Assembly (NCBI RefSeq): GCF_001476815.1
Contig: NZ_LDSL01000061.1
Span: 1-64,000 of the forward strand
Length of the DNA stretch: 64,000 nt
DNA from: Pseudacidovorax intermedius
GTDB taxonomy: Bacteria; Pseudomonadota; Gammaproteobacteria; Burkholderiales; Burkholderiaceae_C
Direction: 5' to 3'
The translations under genes were made by a program, and so were the position numbers. Shown here piece after piece: positions 1 through 7,208 of this stretch (the first letter of the stretch is position 1; the number at the start of each line of letters is the position of its first letter). The notes beneath the pieces are model-generated. The model was not told the DNA's origin. It did no database searches and saw nothing but the letters and a program-made list of their open reading frames with translations.

Positions 1-137
1 CTGCGCATGACCTACCAGTGCGCGCGGGCGGTGGCGCCGGCCAGCAGGTATTCGACCGCGTCCTCGGCGCTGGCAATGCCGCCGCAGCCGATGACCGGGA
101 TGCGCACCGCCCGCGCGCACTGGTAGGTCATGCGCAG
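1..137. repeat. 30-bp inverted repeat (fold-back) at the window edge
   Basis: Bases 1-30 are the exact reverse complement of bases 108-137, with 77 bp between them. Within the PyrD reading frame the protein follows the family until LLAGATA and then switches to RAHW and stop exactly where the repeat begins. This is what a contig end that folds back on itself (chimeric read or assembly) looks like. A natural hairpin is less likely, because the arm 108-137 is ordinary conserved pyrD coding sequence. The true downstream sequence is therefore missing here. Confidence 0.85.
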
Positions 138-800
138 CGTGACCGGCTTGAGCGCCGGCCCCGACAGCCCGCCCATGCCGTTGCCCAGCCGCGGCCGGCG
201 GGTGTGCACGTCGATGGCCATGCCCAGCGCGGTGTTGCCCATCACCACCGCGTCGGCGCCGGCCGCTTCGGCGGCGCGGGCGATGGCGGCCACGTCGCCC
301 GCGTTGGGCGTCAGCTTGGCCCACAGCGGCAGGTGGGTGGCGCGGCGCATGGCCGCGATGGCGTCGTGCGTGCTGCGCGCACTCATGGCGAAGGCCAGGC
401 CATCGGCCTCCAGGTTGGGGCAGGAGATGTTGGCCTCGATGGCGGCCACGCCGGGGCGCGAGAGCACCCGCACGGCCGCCGCGAATTCGGCCACCGTGTC
501 GGCCGACAACGAGACGACCACCGGCGTGCCGAAGCCCTGGTAGGCCGGCAGCACGTCGCGCACGAAGACGTCCAGGCCCTTGCTGGGAATGCCGATCGAA
601 TTGAGCAGGCCGCCGTGCACCTCGGCCACGCGCGGCGTCGGGTTGCCGACGCGCGTCCTGGGCGTGACGCTCTTGATCACCAGGGCGCCCAGGCCGCCCA
701 GGTCCAGCGCTTCCTGGTACTCGACGGCGAAGCAGCCGGAGGCCGGCATCACCGGGTTGCGCAGCGCCAGGCTGCCGATGCGCACCGAGAGCTCAGCCAT
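12..800 (-). CDS. pyrD: Dihydroorotate dehydrogenase, class 1B-like catalytic subunit (3' end lost)
   Basis: FMN-dependent dihydroorotate/orotate oxidoreductase, predicted cytosolic, paired with the PyrK-type subunit encoded just upstream. The N-terminus has the family substrate loop (LNSIGIPSKG). NISCPN at residues 124-129 carries the catalytic-loop cysteine C127, KLTPN follows, and GLSGPALKP and IGCGGI form the FMN phosphate site. Only about 256 authentic residues are present of the usual ~305. The last residues and the stop come from the fold-back repeat at bases 1-30, so the C-terminus shown is not real. The start ATG at 800 overlaps the pyrK-like stop by 8 bp, indicating translational coupling. 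Class 1B is preferred over quinone-linked class 2 because of the PyrK partner and the GLSGPALKP motif. Given its neighbours it may work in the orotate-reducing direction rather than in biosynthesis. Confidence 0.88.
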   Translation of the reverse strand: MAELSVRIGSLALRNPVMPASGCFAVEYQEALDLGGLGALVIKSVTPRTRVGNPTPRVAEVHGGLLNSIGIPSKGLDVFVRDVLPAYQGFGTPVVVSLSADTVAEFAAAVRVLSRPGVAAIEANISCPNLEADGLAFAMSARSTHDAIAAMRRATHLPLWAKLTPNAGDVAAIARAAEAAGADAVVMGNTALGMAIDVHTRRPRLGNGMGGLSGPALKPVTLRMTYQCARAVRIPVIGCGGIASAEDAVEYLLAGATARAHW

Positions 801-1794
801 GCCAGCCTCCCACCATCTCGCGCAGCGGGAATACGGGGCCTTCGCGGCAGACGCGCTGCAGGGCGACGTGGCCGTCCTGCTCGAAGGGCCGCACGCACGA
901 CAGGCACACGCCCATGCCGCAGGCCATGCGCTGTTCCAGCGCCACCTCGGCATGGATGTGCGGATGCGGCTGCAGCAGGCGGCGCAGCAGCAGCGCCAGC
1001 CGTTCGGAGCCGCAGGTGTAGACGGCATCGCAGCCACCGGCCAGCAGGGCGGCGAGCCGGGGCTCGACGCGCGCCACGGCCGAACTGCCGTCGCTGTCGA
1101 AGACGGCATGCACCGTGGCCTGCGCGCCGCGCAGCAGTTCGTGGGGCATCGCATCGGCCGGGCTGCGGGCTGAGAGCAGCACGTCGATGGCCAGGCCCGC
1201 CTGCGCCGCCTGGCCCACCAGCGGTGCCATGGTGGCCAGGCCCACGCCGCGCGCCACCAGCAGCACGCGCCGGGCGCGCGCATCGAGGGTGAAGCCCCGT
1301 CCCAGCGGGCCGACGATGTCCATCGGCTGTCCTTCGGCCAGCGTGGCCAGCGCCTGCGTGCCGGCACCGGCCACGGCATAGAGGAACTCGACCGTGCCTG
1401 CGGCCGGCCCGGTGCCATAGACGCTCATGGGCCGCAGCAGGAAGGGCTGCAGCGTGCTCGTCTGCGGGCAGCGCAACTGGTAGAACTGGCCGGGCGGCGT
1501 GGCGCTGGCCAGGTCCGCCTCGGCCTGCAGCCGCAGGTAGCGGTAGCGGGCATTGACGGCATGGTGGGCGGCCACGCGGCAGCGGTGGCTGGCCACCTGC
1601 CTGCCGGGTGCGTCGCCTCGGGTCGCACACGCAGGCGGCGTGGCACCCTCTCCCCTCGCGGGAGAGGGCTGGGGAGAGGGGGCAACAGCGGTTGCAAGGC
1701 GCAAGGTTGTTTCGGGGCGCGCACCCCCTCTCCCCAACCCCTCTCCCGCCAGGGGAGAGGGGCTCGCGTCGGTGGCTGGGGCAAGGCTTTTCAT
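793..1794 (-). CDS. pyrK: PyrK-like dihydroorotate dehydrogenase electron-transfer subunit with a repeat-derived N-terminus
   Basis: FAD/2Fe-2S subunit that passes electrons between NAD(H) and PyrD. Seen: an FAD-binding segment RPMS (residues 121-124), an NAD-binding region around LLVARGVGLATMAPL (~178-192), and iron-sulphur ligands C292, C297, C300 and C316. The protein is 333 aa against the usual ~250-270. The excess is the first ~65 residues. Residues ~11-51 (SPLAGEGLGRGG ... SPARGEG) are the in-frame translation of a paired palindromic repeat at 1646-1762. The start at 1794 is supported by a 4-bp ATGA overlap with the M20 gene stop, so translation appears to run through the repeat. An internal start after the repeat would give a normal-length protein and cannot be excluded. 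Confidence 0.85.
   Translation of the reverse strand: MKSLAPATDASPSPLAGEGLGRGGARPETTLRLATAVAPSPQPSPARGEGATPPACATRGDAPGRQVASHRCRVAAHHAVNARYRYLRLQAEADLASATPPGQFYQLRCPQTSTLQPFLLRPMSVYGTGPAAGTVEFLYAVAGAGTQALATLAEGQPMDIVGPLGRGFTLDARARRVLLVARGVGLATMAPLVGQAAQAGLAIDVLLSARSPADAMPHELLRGAQATVHAVFDSDGSSAVARVEPRLAALLAGGCDAVYTCGSERLALLLRRLLQPHPHIHAEVALEQRMACGMGVCLSCVRPFEQDGHVALQRVCREGPVFPLREMVGGWHG
1646..1762. repeat. Paired palindromic repeat (REP-doublet type), copy 1, inside pyrK-like gene
   Basis: Two GC-rich palindromic arms in inverted orientation, CCCTCTCCCCTCGCGGGAGA and its near complement, each followed by a GGGGAGAGGG tail, separated by ~45 bp of unrelated sequence. The same arrangement recurs at 49453-49568 with a different spacer. 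The element has no length-disrupting stop in the pyrK frame. Confidence 0.9.
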
Positions 1795-3158
1795 TTCGAT
1801 GCCTTGGCGGTGCAAGGAACGATGATGGGGTGGATGTGCGCGCGCAGCGAGGCGACCGCCTCCTGCAGCACCGCGATGCCCGCGGCCAGGTCGGCCTCGG
1901 CGAGGGCCTCGCGCGGGTTGTGCGAGCCGTGGTCGTTGCGCACGAAGAGCATGGCCGCCGGAATGCCGGCGGCGGCGAACATGGCCGCGTCGTGGCCGGC
2001 GCCGCTGGGCAGGCGCTCCAGCGGCTGGCCCAGGGCGGCGCCCGCGGCCTCGAAGCGGCGGATCCAGGCCTCGTCCATCAGGGCGGGCGCGCTGGCCACG
2101 GCCTCGTCGAACTCGAAGCGCACGCCGCGCTCGGCGGCCACGGTCTCGCATTCCTGCTGCAGCAGGGCGTGGAAGCGGCGCAGCGTCTCCGCGTCCTGGC
2201 TGCGCACCTCGAAGCTGAACTGCACCTCGCCCGGAATCACCGACACCGCATGCGAGGCGGCGGGCGTGGTGCAGATGCCGGCGGTCATCACCAGGTCCAT
2301 GCCCATCTGCAGCAGCACGCGCCAGTGCTCGTCCATGCGGGCCAGCAGCTGGGCCACGGCCAGCACGGCGTCATGGCGCAGCCAGCGCGGCACGGCGCCG
2401 GAATGGCCGGCCTCGCCCAGGCAGCGCACGCGGTTGTGCCGCAGGTTGCCGCGGATGCCGGTGACGGCCGCCACCGGCCAGCCGCGCGCGACCATCACCG
2501 GGCCCTGCTCGATGTGCAGTTCCAGGTAAGCGGCGATGGGCATCGGCAGCAGTGGCTCGCCGCGGGCGATGGCCGAAACGTCGGCGCCGCAGCGGGCCAG
2601 GGCCTCGCCCAGGGTGCCGCCGCCGCTGCGGTGCTTCAGTGCCAGGGCGGCGGCGGGCAGGCGGCCGAGCAGCGCCATCGAGCCGACGTAGGCGCGGCCG
2701 TACCAGGCGCTTTCCTCGCCGCGCAGGGCCAGCACGCGCAGCGGTGGCAGGGCCTGCCAGTCGTCGGCCAGGCCGTCCAGCACCGCCAGCCCGGCCACCA
2801 CGCCGGCCAGGCCGTCGTAGTTGCCGCCCCGGGGGACGGAGTCGACGTGGGAGCCGATCACCACCGCCGGCTCGGCACGGGTGTCGGCGGCGAGCCGCAG
2901 CCAGAGGTTGCCGGCGCGGTCGCTGTCGGCGACGAGGCCGGCGCGCTCCGCATGGCAGCCGAGCAGGCGCAGGGCGGTGTCTTCGCCGGGGCCGTAGCTT
3001 TCGCGGGTGATGCCGTCGCCCGCGCCGTCGCGCGTGGCCAGGCCGATGGCGTCGAGCAGGGCGCTGGGATTGAACGCGGGGCTGGTGCGTTTGGCGTGCA
3101 CCCGGGCCGGGCCCGTGGCCGCCATGCCGGCTTCGGAGAGGGGACGATGCGCGTTCAT
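1791..3158 (-). CDS. M20-family zinc amidohydrolase (N-carbamoyl-amino-acid / allantoate hydrolase type)
   Basis: Predicted cytosolic binuclear metal amidohydrolase that releases CO2 and ammonia from an N-carbamoyl amino acid or ureido compound. Of 455 aa, the metal and catalytic residues visible are H104 and D115 in GSHVDSVPRGGNYDG, E148/E149 in RGEES, H215 in LHIEQGP, and the C-terminal GAGHDAAM histidine. GQ-type substrate motifs resemble AllC and L-N-carbamoylases. The start ATG at 3158 overlaps the pyrE stop (ATGA), and its own stop overlaps the pyrK-like start (ATGA). Between pyrE and pyrDK the best substrate guess is N-carbamoyl-L-aspartate (a ureidosuccinase role). Allantoate or another N-carbamoyl amino acid remain alternatives. 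Confidence 0.85.
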   Translation of the reverse strand: MNAHRPLSEAGMAATGPARVHAKRTSPAFNPSALLDAIGLATRDGAGDGITRESYGPGEDTALRLLGCHAERAGLVADSDRAGNLWLRLAADTRAEPAVVIGSHVDSVPRGGNYDGLAGVVAGLAVLDGLADDWQALPPLRVLALRGEESAWYGRAYVGSMALLGRLPAAALALKHRSGGGTLGEALARCGADVSAIARGEPLLPMPIAAYLELHIEQGPVMVARGWPVAAVTGIRGNLRHNRVRCLGEAGHSGAVPRWLRHDAVLAVAQLLARMDEHWRVLLQMGMDLVMTAGICTTPAASHAVSVIPGEVQFSFEVRSQDAETLRRFHALLQQECETVAAERGVRFEFDEAVASAPALMDEAWIRRFEAAGAALGQPLERLPSGAGHDAAMFAAAGIPAAMLFVRNDHGSHNPREALAEADLAAGIAVLQEAVASLRAHIHPIIVPCTAKASK

Positions 3159-3826
3159 GCCACTGCGCCCGTGCCGCCATGGGCCACCGACCATTCGATG
3201 GGCGAGGCGCTGAAGTCGGCCAGGCGCCGCAGCGCGGCGGCATCGAGCCGGCCGGCGTCCCGCAAGGCCGCATGCAGGTGGCGCCAGGCGGCCAGCGCGT
3301 GCAGCGCGACCGGGGGCGCCAGCGGCGGCACCTGCGGATAGATGGCGTAGTCGAAGAGCACCAGCACGTCGTCCACCTGCGTGCCGGTCTGGCGCAGCGC
3401 CGCGGCGGCGGCGTTCTTGGAGCGGCCGTCGGTGCTCACGTCGTCCACCAGCAGGGCGCGGCAGCCGGCGGGCAGGCGGCCCTGCAGCTGGGCCTGCATG
3501 CCCCAGCCCATCGGCCGCTTGCGCAGCGTGAGCATCGGCAGCGACAGCCGCTCGGCCAGCCAGGCGGCCAGGGCGATGCCCGAGCTTTCGGTGCCCACCA
3601 CGGCGCCGATGCCCTGGGCCCGCACGCGCGGCGCGACGGCCTCGGCCATGCGGTCGAGCAGGGCGCGGCGCGCCGCCGCATCGCCCAGCAGCGCATGCAC
3701 GTCCACGTAGACCGGGCTGGCCCAGCCGGAGGTGTAGAAGAAAGGCGTGGCGTCGGCCAGCCGCACGGCGTCGGCATCGACCAGTGCGCGGGCGACCCGG
3801 GCGGCTTCGTCGTCGGAAAAGATCAT
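3155..3826 (-). CDS. pyrE: Orotate phosphoribosyltransferase
   Basis: Converts orotate and PRPP to orotidine 5'-phosphate and pyrophosphate in the cytosol. The 223-aa protein has the type I phosphoribosyltransferase PRPP motif ALLVDDVSTDGRSK with D128 and D129, the PRPP-loop segment TLRKRPMGWG (~100-109), and a family N-terminus (TPFFYTSGWASPVYVD). First gene of the minus-strand operon, overlapping the amidohydrolase start by 4 bp. It would allow salvage of orotate into UMP alongside whatever the rest of the operon does. A second housekeeping pyrE may exist elsewhere, because this copy is not with other de novo genes. Confidence 0.9.
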   Translation of the reverse strand: MIFSDDEAARVARALVDADAVRLADATPFFYTSGWASPVYVDVHALLGDAAARRALLDRMAEAVAPRVRAQGIGAVVGTESSGIALAAWLAERLSLPMLTLRKRPMGWGMQAQLQGRLPAGCRALLVDDVSTDGRSKNAAAAALRQTGTQVDDVLVLFDYAIYPQVPPLAPPVALHALAAWRHLHAALRDAGRLDAAALRRLADFSASPIEWSVAHGGTGAVA

Positions 3827-4144
3827 GGGCTTGCTTTCGATGGCAAGCGGCGCATGCTAGGCACGCGGCTTGCAGCAGCGAAGTGCAAAAATCTCCGCGA
3901 GCCGTTCCATTGCGCGATGGCTCGCGGGTCTTTCCGTTCTCCATCCGTTCATCCAGCACCGTTCACGCCGAGCACATACCACTCGGGCTGAGCGACTACC
4001 GCTCGAACTGAGCCACTGCCGTTCGGACCGAGCCACCACCGTTCGGGCTGAGCTTGTCGAAGCCCTGGCCCTCCCGTGTCCCAGGCCCTTCGGCAAGCGC
4101 ATTGCGAACGGTCTCCATCGCGGCCTCGTGCCGCCGCCACCGCC
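3827..4144. promoter_or_regulatory. Divergent pyrE / LysR intergenic region
   Basis: This 318-bp gap between two divergently read genes must hold both promoters. It contains the tandem 20-bp repeats at 3961-4060 and, continuing from them, a TGAGCTTGTCGAAGCCC segment of the widespread intergenic 'GAGCTTGTCGAA' repeat type. I see no clear -35/-10 pair. A LysR operator is expected here but no unambiguous T-N11-A dyad stands out. Confidence 0.5.
3961..4060. repeat. Five imperfect 20-bp tandem repeats
   Basis: Five consecutive 20-bp units begin at 3961, 3981, 4001, 4021 and 4041, with approximate consensus gttcgggctgagccactacc. The core (g/a)(c/t)tc-n4-c(t/c)gag is kept in every unit. The last unit runs into the common GAGCTTGTCGAA intergenic repeat, which suggests local amplification of that element. 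They lie between the LysR gene and the operon it faces. Confidence 0.8.
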
Positions 4145-5071
4145 ATGTCCCATGCCCCGTCTCCCCGCAGCTTCGTCCGCCATCTCGACGTGGGAACCCT
4201 CGACCTGTTCGTGCTGGTGTGCGAGACGGGCAGCATCGCCCGCGCCGCCGAGCGGGCGCAGATCGTCGCCTCCGCCGCCAGCAAGCGCATTGCCGAACTG
4301 GAGTCCCTGGCGCAGGCGCCGCTGCTGCTGCGGCATGCGCGGGGTGTGCGGCCCACGCCGCTCGGCGACATGCTGCTCGGCCACGCCCAGGCCATCCTGC
4401 TGGCGGTGGAACAGCTGCGCGAAGACCTGGCCGAGGCGGCGCAGGGCGTGCGCGGCCGCGTGCGGGTCTGCGCCAGCGCCTCGGCGGTGGAGCAGTTCCT
4501 GCCCGGCGACCTGGCCGGCTTCATGCGCCGGCATCCGGACATCCGCATCGACCTGCGCCAGGCCGCGAGCCGGGCCGTGGCCCAGGCGGTGCGCGAGGGC
4601 AGCGCCGACGTGGGCGTGTGCGGGCCGAGCGACGACGTGCTGGGGCTGGAGAGCCGGCCGTACCGGCAGGAGCAGCTGGTGCTGGTCGTGCCGAAGGGCC
4701 ATCCGCTCGCGCGGCGCCGGCGCGTGGCCTATGCCGACACGCTGGAGTGGCCGCAGGTGGGCCTGCGCGACAGCAGCACCGTGCAGCAGGCGCTGGCGCG
4801 GGAGGCCAGCAGCACCCGCCGCGTGCTGCGCCGCCACATCGAGGTCGACAGCCTCAGCGCCCTGTGCCGCATGGTCGAGGCCGGGCTGGGCGTCGGCGTC
4901 ATGCCCGAAGGCGCCTTCCGCGCCCTGGCCGAAGGCTCGCCGCTGCGGGCCGTGGCGCTGGCCGACGCCTGGGCGCGCCGCGAGCTGCGGCTGTACGCCC
5001 ATCGCTTCGACGGCCTGCCTGCGGCGGCGCAGCGCCTGGCCGACAGCATCGCGCCGGCCAAGGACGCTTGA
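4145..5071 (+). CDS. LysR-family transcriptional regulator
   Basis: DNA-binding regulator, 308 aa, normal for the family. An N-terminal winged helix-turn-helix (residues ~20-80; LFVLVCETGSIARAAERA then SAASKRIAELE) is followed by a periplasmic-binding-protein-like effector domain (~105-300). ATG 4145 was chosen over an in-frame ATG at 4076 because it gives the standard N-terminus and leaves the intergenic repeats untranslated. It is divergent from pyrE, so it probably controls the pyrE-M20-pyrK-pyrD operon. Its co-inducer is unknown and could be orotate or dihydroorotate. Confidence 0.9.
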   Translation: MSHAPSPRSFVRHLDVGTLDLFVLVCETGSIARAAERAQIVASAASKRIAELESLAQAPLLLRHARGVRPTPLGDMLLGHAQAILLAVEQLREDLAEAAQGVRGRVRVCASASAVEQFLPGDLAGFMRRHPDIRIDLRQAASRAVAQAVREGSADVGVCGPSDDVLGLESRPYRQEQLVLVVPKGHPLARRRRVAYADTLEWPQVGLRDSSTVQQALAREASSTRRVLRRHIEVDSLSALCRMVEAGLGVGVMPEGAFRALAEGSPLRAVALADAWARRELRLYAHRFDGLPAAAQRLADSIAPAKDA

Positions 5072-5171
5072 GCGCCCGAGCGGCCTTCGCTCAGGCCTGC
5101 TTTTCGGCTCCGGCGGGCCGGCGGGTCGGGGCGCCGACGCCTGCCTGTTGTTTCGGCGTACCCGCCCCTTG

Positions 5172-5220
5172 GTCAAACGTCAGAAACGTGTTTGACATTG
5201 TCAATAACGAGGCAAAATGT
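5172..5220 (+). promoter_or_regulatory. Palindromic operator-like site with TTGACA box upstream of the GGDEF gene
   Basis: GTCAAAC (5172-5178) and GTTTGAC (5190-5196) form a 7-bp dyad. Overlapping it, TTGACATTGTCAA (5192-5204) is a perfect 6-1-6 palindrome whose left half is a consensus -35 box. With 17-bp spacing the -10 would be AAATGT (5215-5220), which is weak. It lies about 120 bp before the diguanylate cyclase start. A repressor or activator binding over the -35 is a reasonable inference. Confidence 0.4.
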
Positions 5221-5340
5221 ATTCAGGATGGCGCACGACATGCCGATAACAAGAGAACAATCCGCATACGCACCGTCCGCCTGGGCCGCCGACGGTTTCT
5301 TGCTTCTTAGATCAACGACCGCCAGTGTCATGTTCCGCCA

Positions 5341-7122
5341 ATGGATCTCGACGACCCGCTGAAGCCGGTGCTGCTGCCTGAGCTCGCCGGGCCGATCCGC
5401 GTCATGGCCGAGGCGCTGGACGGGTTGTCCGTGGGCGTGTGCGTCTTCGACGACGAAGACCGTTGCCTGCTCTGGAACCGCACCTTCCTTCAGTTCTTCC
5501 CCGAACATGAGGGCGAGGTCTTCGTGGGCGAACCCTACAGCGAGAACCTGCGGCGCTTCTACGGCGCGCGCCTGAAGGAGCACGAGCGCGACCAGCTCGA
5601 GCGCTTCGTGCTCGAAGGCATCCAGCGCCACCGCGGCCAGATGCGCCCCTTCGTCTTCGAGCACCGGGGCCGCTGCCTGTGGGTGTCCTCGCTGCCCATG
5701 CCCGGCGTGGGCCGGGTGCGCCTGTGGCGCGAAGAGGGTAGCCTGCAGCCGGCGACCCCCGGGGCGGGTGCCGGCATCGCCGGGCTGGACAGCCAGGCGC
5801 TGCTCGACCACATGCCCGACGGCGTGATGATCACCGCGCCCGACCAGCGAATCGTCTGGGTCAATGAGCCCTTCCTGGCCATGTACGGCCTGCGCGACCG
5901 CCAGGTCGCCATCGGCAGCACCTTCGAGGATGTCTACCGCAGCGCCTGGTCCGCCGCCGCGCGCGAGGGCGAGCGGGCCATGTTCGACGAGGGCGTGGCC
6001 ATCCTCGGCGAAAACCTGAACTTCACCGGCGCGCCCTTCGAACTGCCGCTGCCCGACGCCCGCTGGAGCCGCGTCATCGGCGAGCGCAGCGCCGGCGGCA
6101 CCTGCTTCTTCGCCCACGTGGACATCACGCTGCTCAAGCGCCAGCAGCAGCAGTTGCTGATGGCCAACTGGCGCACCTGGGAAAGCGACACGCTGCTGCG
6201 CCAGAAGTCCACCATGCTCGAAGCCGCGCTGGAGCGCATGGAGCAGGGCATCATCATGGTCAACGCCCAGGGCGTGGTCGAGGTCTGCAACAAGCGCGTC
6301 GTCGAACTGCTGGACCTGCCGGCCGAGCTCATGGCCTCGCGGCCGTCCTTCCGCGAGGTGCAGGCCATCCAGCTCGCGCAGCGCGTGGCGCGCGGCATGC
6401 CGCCGGGCCTGGCGGCGCAGCCCCAGGCGATTCCCTTCGACCAGCCCTACCGCTACGAGCGCCAGCAGCCCGACGGCCGCGTCATCGAGGTCTACAGCGT
6501 GCCCATGGACGGCGGCGGCGCCGTGCTGACCTACACCGACATCACCGACCGCCGCCGCAGCGAGGAGCGCATCCGCTACCTGGCGCGGCACGACGGCCTG
6601 ACCTCGCTGGTCAACCGCGAGGTGTTCCTGGAGCACATGGCCGGCGCCGCGCTGGCGGCCAGCCACGGGGCCGAAGGCTTCGCGGTGCACTACATCGACA
6701 TCGACAACTTCAAGCCCATCAACGACCGCTTCGGCCATGCCACCGGCGACATGGTGCTGGTGGCCGCCGCGCGCCGCATGCGCGAGGTGGTGGGCCCGGG
6801 CGACGTGCTGGCCCGCATCGGCGGCGACGAATTCGCGCTGCTGCAGCATGGTGCGTCCGAGTCGGGCGCGGCGCGCGAGCTGGCGCAGCGCATGCTGCAT
6901 GCGCTGAACCTGCCGCTGGAGGTCGAGAGCCACACGCTGGCGGTCCATGCCTCGGTGGGCATCGCGCTGTCCACCGGCGTGGGCGACGACCCGGACGAGC
7001 TGATCCGCCGCGCCGACAGCGCCATGTACCTGGCCAAGGCGCGCGGCGCCGGTGGCGTGTGCGTGTACGGCGACCCGGCCATCGGCTGGGCGCCGGCGGA
7101 TTCCGGTTCGTCGCCAATGTGA
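5341..7122 (+). CDS. PAS-PAS-PAS-GGDEF diguanylate cyclase
   Basis: Predicted cytosolic enzyme making cyclic di-GMP from two GTP, 593 aa. Three PAS-like segments are seen: ~20-70 (VGVCVFDDEDRCLLWNRTF), ~155-210 (PDGVMITAPDQRIVWVN) and ~295-345 (MEQGIIMVNAQGVVEVCN). A short linker precedes the GGDEF domain (~410-585). The active-site motif GGDEF is intact at 494-498. The position of the RxxD inhibitory site, five residues before GGDEF, reads GPGD, so product inhibition by the usual I-site is probably lost. No EAL domain and no membrane segments, so the sensed signal is likely cytosolic. Transcribed alone, with a dyad-rich leader. Confidence 0.92.
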   Translation: MDLDDPLKPVLLPELAGPIRVMAEALDGLSVGVCVFDDEDRCLLWNRTFLQFFPEHEGEVFVGEPYSENLRRFYGARLKEHERDQLERFVLEGIQRHRGQMRPFVFEHRGRCLWVSSLPMPGVGRVRLWREEGSLQPATPGAGAGIAGLDSQALLDHMPDGVMITAPDQRIVWVNEPFLAMYGLRDRQVAIGSTFEDVYRSAWSAAAREGERAMFDEGVAILGENLNFTGAPFELPLPDARWSRVIGERSAGGTCFFAHVDITLLKRQQQQLLMANWRTWESDTLLRQKSTMLEAALERMEQGIIMVNAQGVVEVCNKRVVELLDLPAELMASRPSFREVQAIQLAQRVARGMPPGLAAQPQAIPFDQPYRYERQQPDGRVIEVYSVPMDGGGAVLTYTDITDRRRSEERIRYLARHDGLTSLVNREVFLEHMAGAALAASHGAEGFAVHYIDIDNFKPINDRFGHATGDMVLVAAARRMREVVGPGDVLARIGGDEFALLQHGASESGAARELAQRMLHALNLPLEVESHTLAVHASVGIALSTGVGDDPDELIRRADSAMYLAKARGAGGVCVYGDPAIGWAPADSGSSPM

Positions 7123-7208
7123 CGCCGGCGGGGCTTTCCCCGTTGGAGGCGCCGGGGCGCGGGGCGTAGGCTGCGGCTTTTGTCGCGACCCGACTGTCCA
7201 ACAGCCCA

